Source: Halomonas icarae (GTDB lineage Bacteria > Pseudomonadota > Gammaproteobacteria > Pseudomonadales > Halomonadaceae). From it: a stretch of 64,000 nucleotides of DNA. The stretch is taken from assembly GCF_009901955.1 (NCBI RefSeq), contig NZ_WUTS01000001.1:434001-498000 (forward strand). Reading direction: 5' to 3'. The position numbers and the translations under genes were made by a program. Shown here one piece after another: positions 1 through 11,065 of the stretch (position 1 is its first letter; each line of letters starts with the position of its first letter). Under the pieces are notes generated by a model. It saw nothing but the letters and a program-made list of their open reading frames with translations, was not told where the DNA came from and searched no databases.

Positions 1-2296
<2,296 letters not shown>

Positions 2297-2490
2297 CTAT
2301 CGGTTCGGCGCGCCGGGGGCGCACGCTCGAATGGCTTGTCCGGCGTCATGTTGCCTGTGCATGCTGGTGACAAGGCGTTGAACTGACGGCGGGAAGTCGT
2401 CTAAATGGTAGGGAGAGGATACCCCAGCACGGCCTTGCCCGGCTACGTTGGGGCTCGGCGTTTCCCCATTCGCATATCGAGGAGAGCACC

Positions 2491-3006
2491 ATGAGTGATT
2501 CACACAAGGAGCACGAGGAACGCCACCTGCGCCAAGGCTATGAGCGGATGCTGGACCGCCTGCGCGAGGGGGCCCGGGAGCTGACCTGGGAGAACCTGCA
2601 GAAGGAGCTGGACGACGCGGTGGAGTTCGAGGCCGAGCTCGAGGAGTTCACCAAGGACGAGCTGTCGCTGCTGCGCGCCTGGGTGGAGCGCGATCTCAAG
2701 GATATGCGGCGCTATCTGAATGCCGGCGGCGAGGGCGTGGCGGCCTGGCTCGGCATCGATCTTTCGGCGTTGTCACGGCAGGTGAGCGAGTCGCTGCTCT
2801 CGATTGCCGACCGTAGCGTGGTGGAGCGTGAGCGCTTCGAGGAGGAGCTCGAGGCGGCCCGCGCCGATTACTGCGAAGGGGAGATGGCGGTGCCCGGTCG
2901 GCTGGCCTGCGTGCACTGCGATGCCGAGGTCGACCTGCCCGAGCTGACCCGCATCGAGCCCTGCCACCAGTGTGGTCATCGCTTCTTTCGGCGGGTGTCG
3001 CAGTAG
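2491..3006 (+). CDS. YbeL-type zinc-ribbon protein (DUF1451 family)
   Basis: A 171-residue soluble protein, very rich in Glu, Arg and Leu. The first 125 residues look like a long charged helical or coiled region. The C-terminus carries a zinc ribbon with two Cys pairs (CVHC near residue 140 and CHQC near residue 160). This arrangement is that of the E. coli YbeL family, whose function is not established. In many gammaproteobacteria a ybeL gene lies close to leuS, as here, where the two are divergent. The ATG at 2491 follows a clear GAGGAG ribosome site. The stop is followed at once by a 7-bp repeat array. Confidence 0.85.
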   Translation: MSDSHKEHEERHLRQGYERMLDRLREGARELTWENLQKELDDAVEFEAELEEFTKDELSLLRAWVERDLKDMRRYLNAGGEGVAAWLGIDLSALSRQVSESLLSIADRSVVERERFEEELEAARADYCEGEMAVPGRLACVHCDAEVDLPELTRIEPCHQCGHRFFRRVSQ

Positions 3007-3102
3007 GAGCGAGGGGCGAGGTTCGAGGTTCGAGGGTCGAGGGTTGAGGGGCGAGGGGCGAGGGGCGAGGGGCAAGGAGCACCCTAGACCCCCTTGCTCC
3101 TG
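3007..3102 (+). repeat. 7-bp-period GAGG-rich array ending in a hairpin between convergent genes
   Basis: Directly after the stop codon comes a run of heptamers of the type GAGGTTC, GAGGGTC and GAGGGGC, to about 3073. A small inverted repeat follows (AGGAGCA 3075-3081 with TGCTCCT 3095-3101). It separates two converging genes and may act as a terminator. A related array lies at 9216-9300. Confidence 0.7.
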
Positions 3103-4443
3103 TTATAGCCACGCATCCAGCACCACGACTCCCGCGACGGCCAACGTGGCGAGCACGGCGGCATAGCCCAGGTTCTGGCGCGTCATGCGGGTGCCGCTGA
3201 TGCCGTAGCGGCCCTGCAGCGAGAGGTTGATGCCCGAGAGGGGGCCCACTGAAGTGCCCACCGCCCAGGCGGCGAGGGCGATAAAGGCGAACAGCGTCTG
3301 GCGCTCGCCACTCAGGTCGAGCATCGAGGCGAGTACCGAGACGCCGATGATGGGGTGCAGCCCGGCCACGGCGCTGGCCACGATGCCGAGGAAGCTGGCG
3401 ATGGCCTGGGGGGCACCGAAGTGCGCGAAGAGCTGCCAGTCGTTGCCGGTGGCGGCGCCGATAAAGCTCGATAGCCCCTGGGTGAGCAGCCCCGCGCAGA
3501 GGAAGAGCGAGATCTCGCCGCGCATCGCCGGCAGCCGTTCCAGGGCGTGGTTGCGCACCCGTGTCAGGGTCCAGCGCGGGCCGCGGGGCAGGTTGCTGAC
3601 CAGCGCCACCCCGGGCAGCAGGAAGGTGATGATGCTGACGATGGAGAGCCATGGGGTCAGGCCGAAGTGGAACAGCATCACCAGCACCGCCATGATCACG
3701 GGCATCAGCAGGCTGCGTGGCGACAGCGAGTAGCCGGCCACCCGGTCCAGGTCGAAGCGCCGGGAGAGGTCGAGCAGCGAGAGGGTGCCGGCGGCCAGGG
3801 CCAGGGGCAGGCCCAGGGCGAGGATGGTGGCATACTCCATCTGCGGGGCCAGGGTCATCACCACCCCCATGGAGGCGAAGAAGGGCGACCACAGCGCGGC
3901 GGCGGAGATGCCGCGATTGAGGGCCAGCAGCTGCGGCATGCTCAGCTCGCCATGCCGGCGCAGGCGGTCGCCGATCATGAAGATGGTGGAGAGGTTGAGG
4001 ATGGCGCCGAGCAGGTGCACCCCGAGCCAGGTGCCGGCGGTGCCGCGTCGTCCCGTCACGGCGCTGCCGGGTGGCGGCGCATGCCCCTGGCGGGTGCCGA
4101 TCAGGCCGATAAAGCTCACCCCGACCAGCATGGCCACCACATAGGTATTGCCATCCAGCATATGCACCCAGGCGATCTCGGCGTCGTAACGCAGCGCGGC
4201 GGCGAGCAGCAGCGTCACTCCCACGCCGGCCAGGACGCTGGCCTGGCGCCGATTGCTGCGCTTGAGATCCGGCCATAGCAGGGCCACCGCCAACCAGAAG
4301 GCGACACTGACCGCCGGCAGCATCACCGGCAGCCCCGCCAGGCGCAGGATCTGCAGTACCAGGCCGGTGAGGATCAGGCCACCGGCGAGCCGATGGCGCA
4401 GCGGTGTCGGAGAGGCAGGGCGAGCGGAGGGGGGCTTGGGCAC
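3103..4443 (-). CDS. Polytopic membrane protein, probable transporter of unknown substrate
   Basis: A 446-residue, very hydrophobic protein. I count about ten to twelve likely membrane helices and a long basic first loop near residues 60-70 (KRSNRR). The GTG start at 4443 has AGGAG about 8 bases upstream. The C-terminal half holds a conserved-looking GINLSLQGRYGIS stretch, and the overall feel is that of an ion or organic-anion transporter with two repeated halves. I cannot name the family with confidence and assign no substrate. It lies head to tail behind the LysR gene (23 bp apart, same strand), so the two may be co-transcribed. A citrate or arsenite permease-like fold is a possibility only. 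Confidence 0.7.
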   Translation of the reverse strand: MPKPPSARPASPTPLRHRLAGGLILTGLVLQILRLAGLPVMLPAVSVAFWLAVALLWPDLKRSNRRQASVLAGVGVTLLLAAALRYDAEIAWVHMLDGNTYVVAMLVGVSFIGLIGTRQGHAPPPGSAVTGRRGTAGTWLGVHLLGAILNLSTIFMIGDRLRRHGELSMPQLLALNRGISAAALWSPFFASMGVVMTLAPQMEYATILALGLPLALAAGTLSLLDLSRRFDLDRVAGYSLSPRSLLMPVIMAVLVMLFHFGLTPWLSIVSIITFLLPGVALVSNLPRGPRWTLTRVRNHALERLPAMRGEISLFLCAGLLTQGLSSFIGAATGNDWQLFAHFGAPQAIASFLGIVASAVAGLHPIIGVSVLASMLDLSGERQTLFAFIALAAWAVGTSVGPLSGINLSLQGRYGISGTRMTRQNLGYAAVLATLAVAGVVVLDAWL

Positions 4444-4466
4444 GGGCAGGGCTCCTGGCTAGTCGG

Positions 4467-5378
4467 CTAGCAGTCTAACGAATCCTGCGCTGCCGTGCCG
4501 CTCAGGGGCTCGCGTGACGCCTCCAGCGCCGCCAGCATGGCCCGCGCGGCATTGGAGAGGGTGCGGTTGCGATGCACCAGATAGCCCAGCGGACGATGGA
4601 TCGGCGGGTGGTCGACCGCCAGTTCGTGCAGCTCGCCGGCCACCAGGCGCTCCGGCAGCAGGCTCCAGCCCAGACCGATGGCGGTCATCATCTTGAGGGT
4701 CTCCAGATAGTTGGTGGAGAGGGCGACCGGCAGGCGCAGGCCGGCGGCTTCGAAGCGTGTCTCGATCAGCTCGCGGGTAAAGGTCTGTGGCCCCGGCAGC
4801 ACGGCGTCGAAGTCGCATAGCTCGTCGAGGGCCAGGCGCTGGCGCCGGGCCAGCGGGTGGTCATGGGCGCAGACGAAGCAGAGACGGTCGACCCATAGCG
4901 GCACGGCCTCGAGCTGAGGGTCCGGATGAGGCGCCAGGGTGACCACGGCGATCTCAAGCGAGCCATCCAGCACGCCCTGATAGGCCTCCTCGGAGTCGAG
5001 GAAGTGCAGGTCGAGGCGCACGTCGGGGTGGTCCCGGGTATAGGCCTTGAGCAGCGGCGGCAGGCGATGCAGGCCGATATGGTGGCTGGTGGCCAGGGTC
5101 AGGCTGCCGCCCACGGCACCGGCCAGGTTGCCCAGGGCGCGGCGGCTGTCGCTGACCATCACCAGGATCTCCCTGGCGCGGGGCAGCAGCACCCGGCCCG
5201 CCTCGGTCAGGGTGACGCGCCGACCGATGCGGTCGAACAGCCGGGCGTCGATCTGGGCCTCGAGCACGGCGATGCGCTTGCTGACCGCCGGCTGGGTCAG
5301 ATGCAGCTGCTCCGCCGCGCGTGAGAAGCTGCCGCTATCGGCCACGGCGAGAAAGGCCTGCAGGCTCTGGGTATCCAC
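4467..5378 (-). CDS. LysR-family transcriptional regulator divergent from leuC
   Basis: A 303-residue DNA-binding regulator. The N-terminal winged helix-turn-helix spans about residues 1-60 (SFSRAAEQLHLTQPAVSKRIAVLE) and the substrate-binding-like effector domain about 90-295. I chose the GTG at 5378 because it has GGAG at the right distance and gives the usual LysR length; the open frame runs further upstream, but that extension is not protein-like. A LysR gene also sits divergent to leuC in Pseudomonas. The 400-bp shared intergenic region carries a T-N11-A box, so control of its own gene and of leuCDB is likely but unproven. The inducer is unknown. Confidence 0.93.
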   Translation of the reverse strand: MDTQSLQAFLAVADSGSFSRAAEQLHLTQPAVSKRIAVLEAQIDARLFDRIGRRVTLTEAGRVLLPRAREILVMVSDSRRALGNLAGAVGGSLTLATSHHIGLHRLPPLLKAYTRDHPDVRLDLHFLDSEEAYQGVLDGSLEIAVVTLAPHPDPQLEAVPLWVDRLCFVCAHDHPLARRQRLALDELCDFDAVLPGPQTFTRELIETRFEAAGLRLPVALSTNYLETLKMMTAIGLGWSLLPERLVAGELHELAVDHPPIHRPLGYLVHRNRTLSNAARAMLAALEASREPLSGTAAQDSLDC

Positions 5379-5394
5379 GGCGCCTCCATTTCGA

Positions 5395-5442
5395 ATTCCA
5401 TAAAGGAATGCAATCCATAAATAACATGAATTGATTTTATGG
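5395..5442. promoter_or_regulatory. Candidate LysR-type operator in the LysR/leuC intergenic region
   Basis: The inverted repeat ATTCC-N5-GGAAT (5395-5409) fits the T-N11-A form of LysR boxes and lies 17 bp from the LysR start. Two more half sites follow: CCATAAAT at 5415-5422 and, inverted, ATTTTATGG at 5434-5442. This is the only AT-rich stretch of the intergenic region, so it probably also holds the divergent promoters. Confidence 0.5.
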
Positions 5443-5512
5443 GCGAGGGACGGGAAACTGGCCCTAAAGCGCCAAGACTGGAGCGTCGTGGGGTCAGGCC
5501 CCCTTGACCGGC

Positions 5513-5697
5513 TGGAGCGGCGCCGGGGATAGGCCGAAGCGGGGGTCCTATGCCAGGGGTGAGAAGCACTGCTTCGAACGGGCTGGCCATGGATGGCCAG
5601 CACTGGCCCTGCAAGCGGAGCAGGACGCGAGAGCGAAGCAGGGCATCGGTAGCGTACAGGGAAGTATTCACAGCGCCCCCGCAGAGGCCTGTCGCCG
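5513..5697 (-). repeat. Dispersed palindromic repeat, copy A (minus orientation)
   Basis: Read on the minus strand, this matches the repeat at 7997-8095. Both contain TCCGGCG-CAGGCCT, then GGCGCTGTGAATAC, then CCCTGTACGCTACCGA, and end in CCTGGC-TAGGAC. Copy A carries about 75 extra bases in the middle (roughly 5560-5640), themselves rich in small inverted repeats. It lies in the leader of leuC, upstream of the start codon. No protein-coding function is apparent, although the element can be mistaken for a short gene. Confidence 0.75.
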
Positions 5698-5781
5698 GAA
5701 AAGCCGCTCCTGGAAGGTGTGTCAAGGCGCTTCCAAGACCGACTAAAAAAGCACAGGGCCGCAGGGCCCGGGAGAAACGAT

Positions 5782-7245
5782 ATGGCAGGCCAGACACTCT
5801 ACGACAAGCTGTGGTCGCAGCATCTCGTCAAGGAGCGCGATGACGGTACCGCGCTGATCTACATCGACCGTCAGCTGCTCCATGAGGTGACCTCGCCCCA
5901 GGCCTTCGAGGGGCTGCGCCTGGCGGGCCGCAAGCCGTGGCGCATCGATGCCAATCTGGCCACGCCCGACCACAACGTGCCGACCACCCTCAAGGAGCGC
6001 GCCGAGGGCAATGCCGGGATCAAGGATCCGGTATCACTGATCCAGGTGCAGACTCTCGATGACAACTGCAGCGAGTTCGGCATCGAGGAGTTCAAGATCA
6101 ACGACCCGCGCCAGGGCATCGTGCATGTGGTGGGGCCGGAGCAGGGCGCGACCCTGCCGGGCATGACCGTGGTCTGCGGCGATTCCCATACCGCTACCCA
6201 TGGCGCCTTCGCCGCGCTGGCGCACGGCATCGGCACCTCGGAGGTGGAGCATGTGCTCGCCACCCAGTGCCTGCTGGCCCAGAAGATGAAGAACATGCAG
6301 GTGCGTGTCGAGGGCGAGCTCGGCACCGGCGTCACCGCCAAGGACGTGGTGCTGGCGATCATCGGCAGGATCGGCACCGCCGGCGGCACCGGCTACGCCA
6401 TCGAGTTTGCCGGCAGCGCCATCGAGAGCCTCTCCATGGAGGGGCGCATGACGGTGTGCAACATGGCCATCGAGGCGGGTGCGCGGGTCGGCCTGATCGC
6501 CGTCGACGACAAGACCATCGACTACCTGCGCGACCGTCACTACGCCCCCAAGGGCGAGCAGTGGGAGGCCGCGGTGGCCGACTGGCGCGGGCTGGTCTCC
6601 GACGCGGAGGCCGAGTTCGACAAGGTGGTGACCCTGGAGGCCGCCGAGATCGAGCCTCAGGTGAGCTGGGGCACCAGCCCCGAGATGGTCACCGGCATCT
6701 CCGGCGAGGTACCCGACCCGGCCGCCCAGAGCGACGACAGCGTGCGCAATGGCTATACGCGGGCACTGGAGTATATGGGGCTTGAGCCGCGCCAGAAGAT
6801 CACCGATATCCGCCTCGACAAGGTGTTTATCGGCTCCTGCACCAACTCGCGCATCGAGGATCTGCGTGAGGCGGCCAAGGTGGCTCGCGGCAAGAGGGTG
6901 GCCGACTCCATCCAGCTGGCCATGGTGGTGCCGGGCTCCGGCCTGGTGAAGCGTCAGGCCGAGGCCGAGGGGCTCGACCAGATCTTTATCGAGGCGGGCT
7001 TCGAGTGGCGCGAGCCGGGCTGCTCCATGTGTCTGGCCATGAACGCCGACAAGCTGGGTGCCGGCGAGCACTGCGCCTCCACCTCCAACCGCAACTTCGA
7101 GGGCCGTCAGGGCTACGGGGGGCGTACCCACCTGGTCAGCCCGGCGATGGCCGCCGCCGCTGCCATCGCGGGACACTTCGTGGATGTCCGCGAGTTTGTC
7201 AACGATGGCGCTGCCAATGACGACGCCCAGGCGCAGGAGGCCTGA
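5782..7245 (+). CDS. leuC: 3-isopropylmalate dehydratase large subunit
   Basis: Aconitase-family subunit which, with LeuD, isomerises 2-isopropylmalate to 3-isopropylmalate in leucine synthesis. It is 487 residues long, a little over the usual 466-475. The three Fe-S cluster cysteines are visible: GSCTNS near residue 353 and GCSMC near residues 413-416. HTATHGAF near residue 135 and the NRNFEGRQG motif near the C-terminus are also family hallmarks. The ATG at 5782 follows GGGAGAAA. It is first of leuC-leuD, with leuD only 3 bp downstream. The long leader (about 400 bp to the LysR gene) holds an operator candidate and a dispersed repeat. Confidence 0.97.
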   Translation: MAGQTLYDKLWSQHLVKERDDGTALIYIDRQLLHEVTSPQAFEGLRLAGRKPWRIDANLATPDHNVPTTLKERAEGNAGIKDPVSLIQVQTLDDNCSEFGIEEFKINDPRQGIVHVVGPEQGATLPGMTVVCGDSHTATHGAFAALAHGIGTSEVEHVLATQCLLAQKMKNMQVRVEGELGTGVTAKDVVLAIIGRIGTAGGTGYAIEFAGSAIESLSMEGRMTVCNMAIEAGARVGLIAVDDKTIDYLRDRHYAPKGEQWEAAVADWRGLVSDAEAEFDKVVTLEAAEIEPQVSWGTSPEMVTGISGEVPDPAAQSDDSVRNGYTRALEYMGLEPRQKITDIRLDKVFIGSCTNSRIEDLREAAKVARGKRVADSIQLAMVVPGSGLVKRQAEAEGLDQIFIEAGFEWREPGCSMCLAMNADKLGAGEHCASTSNRNFEGRQGYGGRTHLVSPAMAAAAAIAGHFVDVREFVNDGAANDDAQAQEA

Positions 7246-7248
7246 ACC

Positions 7249-7902
7249 ATGAACAAGTTTGAACGCACCACCGGCATCGTCGCGCCCCTCGATCGGGCCA
7301 ACGTCGACACCGACCTGATCATTCCCAAGCAGTTTCTGAAGTCGATCAAGCGCACCGGCTTCGGCGTCAATCTGTTCGACGAGCTGCGCTACCTCGACGA
7401 GGGGTATCCTGGCCAGGACTGCTCCCAGCGCCCGCTGAATCCTGACTTCGTGCTCAATCGGCCGCGCTATCAGGGGGCCAGCGTGTTGCTGGCGCGCCGC
7501 AACTTCGGCTGTGGCAGCTCTCGCGAACACGCCCCCTGGGCGCTGGAGGACTTCGGCTTTCGGGTGGTGATCGCGCCGAGCTTCGCCGATATCTTCTACA
7601 ACAACGCCTTCAAGAACGGCCTGCTGCTGGTGACCCTGCCCGAGGAGACGGTGGCGCGCCTGTTCCAGGAGGTCGAGTCCAATGAAGGTTATGCCCTGGA
7701 CGTGGACCTGGAGAACCAGCGCATCACCACGCCCTCCGGCGAGGTCATCGAGTTCGAGGTGGATGCCTTCCGCAAGCACTGCCTGCTCGAGGGGCTCGAC
7801 GATATCGGCATCACCCTGAAGGATGAGGATGCCATTCGCGCCTTCGAGGCGAAGCATCGTGAAGCTCGCCCGTGGCTGTTCCGCGACGGCGCCGAGGCCT
7901 GA
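7249..7902 (+). CDS. leuD: 3-isopropylmalate dehydratase small subunit
   Basis: The 217-residue swivel-domain partner of LeuC; together they form the active isopropylmalate isomerase. The family motif [15 protein letters not shown] is near residues 84-98, and [12 protein letters not shown] lies near the N-terminus. Length is normal (E. coli LeuD has about 200). It follows leuC after 3 bp with a start at ATG 7249, so the two are translated from one message. About 230 bp with a dispersed repeat separate it from leuB, which might lower read-through or mark an RNA processing point. Confidence 0.97.
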   Translation: MNKFERTTGIVAPLDRANVDTDLIIPKQFLKSIKRTGFGVNLFDELRYLDEGYPGQDCSQRPLNPDFVLNRPRYQGASVLLARRNFGCGSSREHAPWALEDFGFRVVIAPSFADIFYNNAFKNGLLLVTLPEETVARLFQEVESNEGYALDVDLENQRITTPSGEVIEFEVDAFRKHCLLEGLDDIGITLKDEDAIRAFEAKHREARPWLFRDGAEA

Positions 7903-7996
7903 TAGTTCTTGCACCTGCTGGCGGGAAGCGGGGCTGATCCGCGACGCCGCCGAGGTTTTACATTTTTAAGCACTTGCCGCCGGACCGCGGGGCTGA

Positions 7997-8095
7997 TCCG
8001 GCGGCAGGCCTACGAGGAGGCGCTGTGAATACCTCCCTGTACGCTACCGACGCCATCCCTGGCGTAGGACCTCCTCTACGGCCTGCCCCCGGCGC
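7997..8095 (+). repeat. Dispersed palindromic repeat, copy B (plus orientation)
   Basis: About 100 bp between leuD and leuB. The left part (7997-8055) differs from copy A at 5513-5697 at only a handful of positions. The right part holds the internal hairpin CCTGGCGTAGGACC. Just before it, GCGGGGCTGATCC occurs twice (near 7929 and 7988), so this intergenic region has itself been built from duplications. Confidence 0.75.
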
Positions 8096-8135
8096 CCCGC
8101 TGCGGTGTCGGCGGTAATCTCACAAGGAAGCAAAA

Positions 8136-9215
8136 ATGACGCAGAAGATTCTGGTACTGCCGGGCGATGGCATCGGCCCCGAGATCACCGCCCAGGCCAG
8201 CCGCATCCTGGCCGCCTGCCAGGCCCGCGGCCTGGATGTCGAGATCGAGGAGGGGCTGCTGGGCGGTGGCGCCTATGACGCTCACGGCGAGCCGTTGCCC
8301 GCCGAGACCCTCGAGAAGGCCAGGGCCGCCCGCGGTATCCTGCTCGGTGCGGTCGGCGGACCCAAGTGGGACACCATCGAGGATCTTGCCAAGCGGCCCG
8401 AGAAGGGGCTGCTGGGCTTGCGCAAGGAGCTCGGGCTGTTCGGTAACCTGCGACCGGCCATCACCTATCCCCAGCTGGCCGAGGCCTCGAGTCTCAAGCG
8501 TGAGCTGGTCGCCGGCCTCGATATCATGATCGTGCGCGAGCTGACCGGCGGCATCTACTTCGGTCAGCCGCGCGGCATCGAGGAGCGCGATGGTCAGCGC
8601 GTCGGCTTCAACACCTACGTCTACAGCGAGAGCGAGATCGAGCGTATCGGGCGGGTCGCCTTCGAGCTGGCGCAGAAGCGCGGCAGGAAGCTCTGCTCCG
8701 TGGACAAGGCCAATGTGCTCGAGGCCACCATCCTGTGGCGCGAGGTGATGGAGCGGCTGGCGCCGGAGTACCCGGATGTCGAGCTCTCCCATATGTACGT
8801 CGACAATGCCGCCATGCAGCTGGTGCGCGAGCCCAAGCAGTTCGATGTGGTGGTCACCGGCAACATGTTTGGCGATATCCTCTCCGACGCGGCCGCCATG
8901 CTGACCGGCTCCATCGGCATGCTGCCCTCGGCCTCGCTCAACGAGTCAGGCCAGGGCATGTACGAGCCCTGCCATGGCAGTGCCCCGGACATCGCCGGCC
9001 AGAACGTGGCCAATCCCCTGGCAACCATCCTCTCGGTGGCCATGATGCTGCGCTACTCTCTCGACGCGCCGGCCCTGGCCGCGCAGATCGAAGAGGCCGT
9101 GGGCAAGGTGCTCGACGAGGGGCTGCGCACCGCCGATATCGCCTCCGAGGGCACCCGTACCGTCTCCACCAGCGAGATGGGCGATGCGGTGCTGGCCGCC
9201 TTCGAGGCGCTGTAG
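8136..9215 (+). CDS. leuB: 3-isopropylmalate dehydrogenase
   Basis: NAD-dependent oxidative decarboxylation of 3-isopropylmalate to 2-oxoisocaproate, third step of the leucine branch. At 359 residues its length is standard. Seen motifs: [10 protein letters not shown] at the N-terminus, the GAVGGPKWD loop, [14 protein letters not shown] (substrate arginine), VDNAAMQL and the [11 protein letters not shown] metal and NAD region, then [13 protein letters not shown]. The ATG at 8136 follows AAGGAAG. It completes leuCDB; leuA is not in the window. A heptamer array starts right after its stop. Confidence 0.97.
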   Translation: MTQKILVLPGDGIGPEITAQASRILAACQARGLDVEIEEGLLGGGAYDAHGEPLPAETLEKARAARGILLGAVGGPKWDTIEDLAKRPEKGLLGLRKELGLFGNLRPAITYPQLAEASSLKRELVAGLDIMIVRELTGGIYFGQPRGIEERDGQRVGFNTYVYSESEIERIGRVAFELAQKRGRKLCSVDKANVLEATILWREVMERLAPEYPDVELSHMYVDNAAMQLVREPKQFDVVVTGNMFGDILSDAAAMLTGSIGMLPSASLNESGQGMYEPCHGSAPDIAGQNVANPLATILSVAMMLRYSLDAPALAAQIEEAVGKVLDEGLRTADIASEGTRTVSTSEMGDAVLAAFEAL

Positions 9216-9300
9216 GGTCGAGGTTCGAGGTTCGAGGTTCGAGGATCAAGGGGCGAGGGGTGAGGTTCGAGGGGTCCCTCGTCCCTTGTCCCTCGCCCCT
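9216..9300 (+). repeat. 7-bp-period GAGGTTC array with foldback, after leuB
   Basis: It begins immediately after the leuB stop with GGTCGAGGTTCGAGGTTCGA and continues in heptamer steps to about 9272. AGGGGCGAGG (9249-9258) is complementary to CCTCGCCCCT (9291-9300), so the transcript can fold into a long GC-rich hairpin. There is no U-run, so intrinsic termination is uncertain. It is related to the array at 3007-3102. Confidence 0.7.
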
Positions 9301-9339
9301 GTATACTAATGGCCACATTCTATTTCTGGAGGACTTCAC

Positions 9340-10452
9340 ATGTTGAAAGTCGGTTTCGTTGGTTGGCGCGGCATGGTGGGCTCGGTACTCATGCAGCGCA
9401 TGGTCGAGGATGGTGACTTCCAGGGCATCGAGCCGGTCTTCTTCACCACCTCCCAGGTCGGCCAGGCCGGTCCCGACGTAGGCGTGGACGTTCCGCCGCT
9501 CAAGGATGCCTTCGACCTCGACGCGCTCAAGGCGCTGGATGTGGTCGTCACCTGTCAGGGCGGCGATTACACCAAGAAGGTCTATGCCGATCTGCGCCAG
9601 GGTGGCTGGAAGGGCTACTGGATCGATGCCGCCAGCACCCTGCGCATGGAGGACGAGGCCACCGTCGTGCTCGACCCGGTCAACCGTGGCGTCATCGACG
9701 CGCAGCTGGCCAAGGGTGCCAAGACCTTCGTCGGCGGCAACTGCACCGTCAGCCTGATGCTGATGGGACTCGGCGGGCTGTTCGAGGCCGACCTGATCGA
9801 GTGGATGACCTCCATGACCTATCAGGCGGCGTCCGGCTCCGGTGCCAAGCATATGCGTGAACTGCTCAACCAGATGGGCGGTCTGCGTGACAGTGTCGCC
9901 AACGAGCTGGCCGACCCGGCCAGTGCCATCCTCGATATCGACCGCAAGGTCACCGCGGCGATGCGCTCCGGCGAGTTCCCGACCGACAACTTCGGCGCAC
10001 CGCTGGCCGGCAGCCTGCTGCCGTGGATCGACAGCAAGCTCGACAACGGCCAGAGCCGCGAGGAGTGGAAGGGCTCCGTCGAGACCAACAAGATCCTCGG
10101 TCTTCAGGACAACCCCATTCCCATCGATGGTCTCTGTGTGCGTATCGGCGCGATGCGCTCCCACAGCCAGGCCTTCACCATCAAGCTGAAGAAGGATGTG
10201 CCCCTCGACGAGATCGAGGACCGTCTCGCCAGGCATAATGAGTGGGTCAAGGTCGTGCCCAACGAGAAGGAGGCGACCATTCGTGATCTGACGCCGGCCG
10301 CTGCCACCGGTACCCTGACCGTACCGGTGGGGCGTCTGCGCAAGCTGGCCATGGGCGGTGAGTATCTTTCCGCCTTCAGCGTGGGTGACCAGCTGCTGTG
10401 GGGGGCCGCCGAGCCGCTCAAGCGGATGTTGATGATCCTCAAGCAGCAGTAA
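9340..10452 (+). CDS. asd: Aspartate-semialdehyde dehydrogenase
   Basis: NADPH-dependent reduction of aspartyl phosphate to aspartate semialdehyde, the branch point to lysine and diaminopimelate, threonine and methionine. It has 370 residues, as expected for the gammaproteobacterial enzyme. The N-terminal Rossmann motif [11 protein letters not shown], the catalytic cysteine in GNCTVSL (Cys135) and the late [10 protein letters not shown] histidine motif are present. A TATACT hexamer at 9302-9307 and a purine-rich CTGGAGG site precede the start, so it may have its own promoter despite lying behind leuB. A strong terminator follows. Confidence 0.97.
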   Translation: MLKVGFVGWRGMVGSVLMQRMVEDGDFQGIEPVFFTTSQVGQAGPDVGVDVPPLKDAFDLDALKALDVVVTCQGGDYTKKVYADLRQGGWKGYWIDAASTLRMEDEATVVLDPVNRGVIDAQLAKGAKTFVGGNCTVSLMLMGLGGLFEADLIEWMTSMTYQAASGSGAKHMRELLNQMGGLRDSVANELADPASAILDIDRKVTAAMRSGEFPTDNFGAPLAGSLLPWIDSKLDNGQSREEWKGSVETNKILGLQDNPIPIDGLCVRIGAMRSHSQAFTIKLKKDVPLDEIEDRLARHNEWVKVVPNEKEATIRDLTPAAATGTLTVPVGRLRKLAMGGEYLSAFSVGDQLLWGAAEPLKRMLMILKQQ

Positions 10453-10481
10453 CGCTTCGTTGTAACCATAGCCGTACGATG

Positions 10482-10518
10482 GCGGGGAGCCTCCCTTGAG
10501 GCTCCCCGCTCTATTTAT
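10482..10518 (+). terminator. Rho-independent terminator of asd
   Basis: Ten-pair GC stem (GCGGGGAGCC with GGCTCCCCGC, 10482-10509), 8-base loop, then TCTATTTATT. It lies 29 bp after the asd stop. Confidence 0.8.
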
Positions 10519-10589
10519 TGAATCATCGCAGACTGACGTGAACCCTGTAGATAGGAAGGTTGCTCTACTACCCACTGGGGGGGGCACTA

Positions 10590-10857
10590 CCCTGTGGGAG
10601 GCCGGGTTCTCCGGGGGTTGGCACCACCCCGTGGGAGGCCGGGTTTCCCGGGCGATGGCGCCGACAGGCGCCTTGGTAATGTTGCTCAGTATTGTGCCTT
10701 TACCGGGAGGCCTTCGGCCTCCATTCGCCCGGCAGAGCCGGCCTCCCACAATGAGTCTGGCCTCCCACAATGAGTCTGGCCTCCCACAATGAGTCTGGCC
10801 TCCCACAATGAGTCCGGCCTCCCACAATGAGCTCAGCCCCCCCCACACAATGAGCTC
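10590..10857. repeat. 19-bp tandem array with inverted partner motifs between asd and fimV
   Basis: Five copies of a 19-bp unit (GGCCTCCCACAATGAGTCT) run from 10740 to 10834, the last two varying at the end, followed by a decayed copy to 10857. Upstream, near 10594 and 10631, the same core appears inverted as GTGGGAGGCCGGGTT. Small hairpins lie between, for example GGAGGCCTTCGGCCTCC near 10706. No spacers are seen, so it is not a CRISPR array, and no gene is evident in this 613-bp interval. Confidence 0.85.
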
Positions 10858-11065
10858 GGCCCCCAATGCTCACTGCCGAACGGATTTACGCCAGTTTGCG
10901 AAAATCCATTTATTTGCAGGTGGCTTGTCAAGGGCTAAAGGTTGAGGCTACGGGGCGCATAGGTATCAGGTTTATGGTACACAGAGAGTAAGACTCTATG
11001 GCATAACGGCTCTGCCTCGGCTGATACGACGTGTACGGTTCTGTCGTCGTTTGTAAGGGAATCAC

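Noticed and set aside
5379..5603. N-terminal extension of the LysR protein
   Set aside because: The frame is open upstream, but the extension has no conserved sequence; GTG 5378 has a ribosome site and gives the family length.
5513..5800. Short protein gene on the minus strand in the leuC leader
   Set aside because: Its peptide ([12 protein letters not shown]) comes from a dispersed non-coding repeat and reappears in copy B.
6034..7914. A 626-codon minus-strand frame opposite leuC-leuD
   Set aside because: Antisense shadow of two enzymes with intact active sites; composition is atypical for a protein.
10740..10857. CRISPR array
   Set aside because: Units abut without unique spacers, and no cas genes are present.
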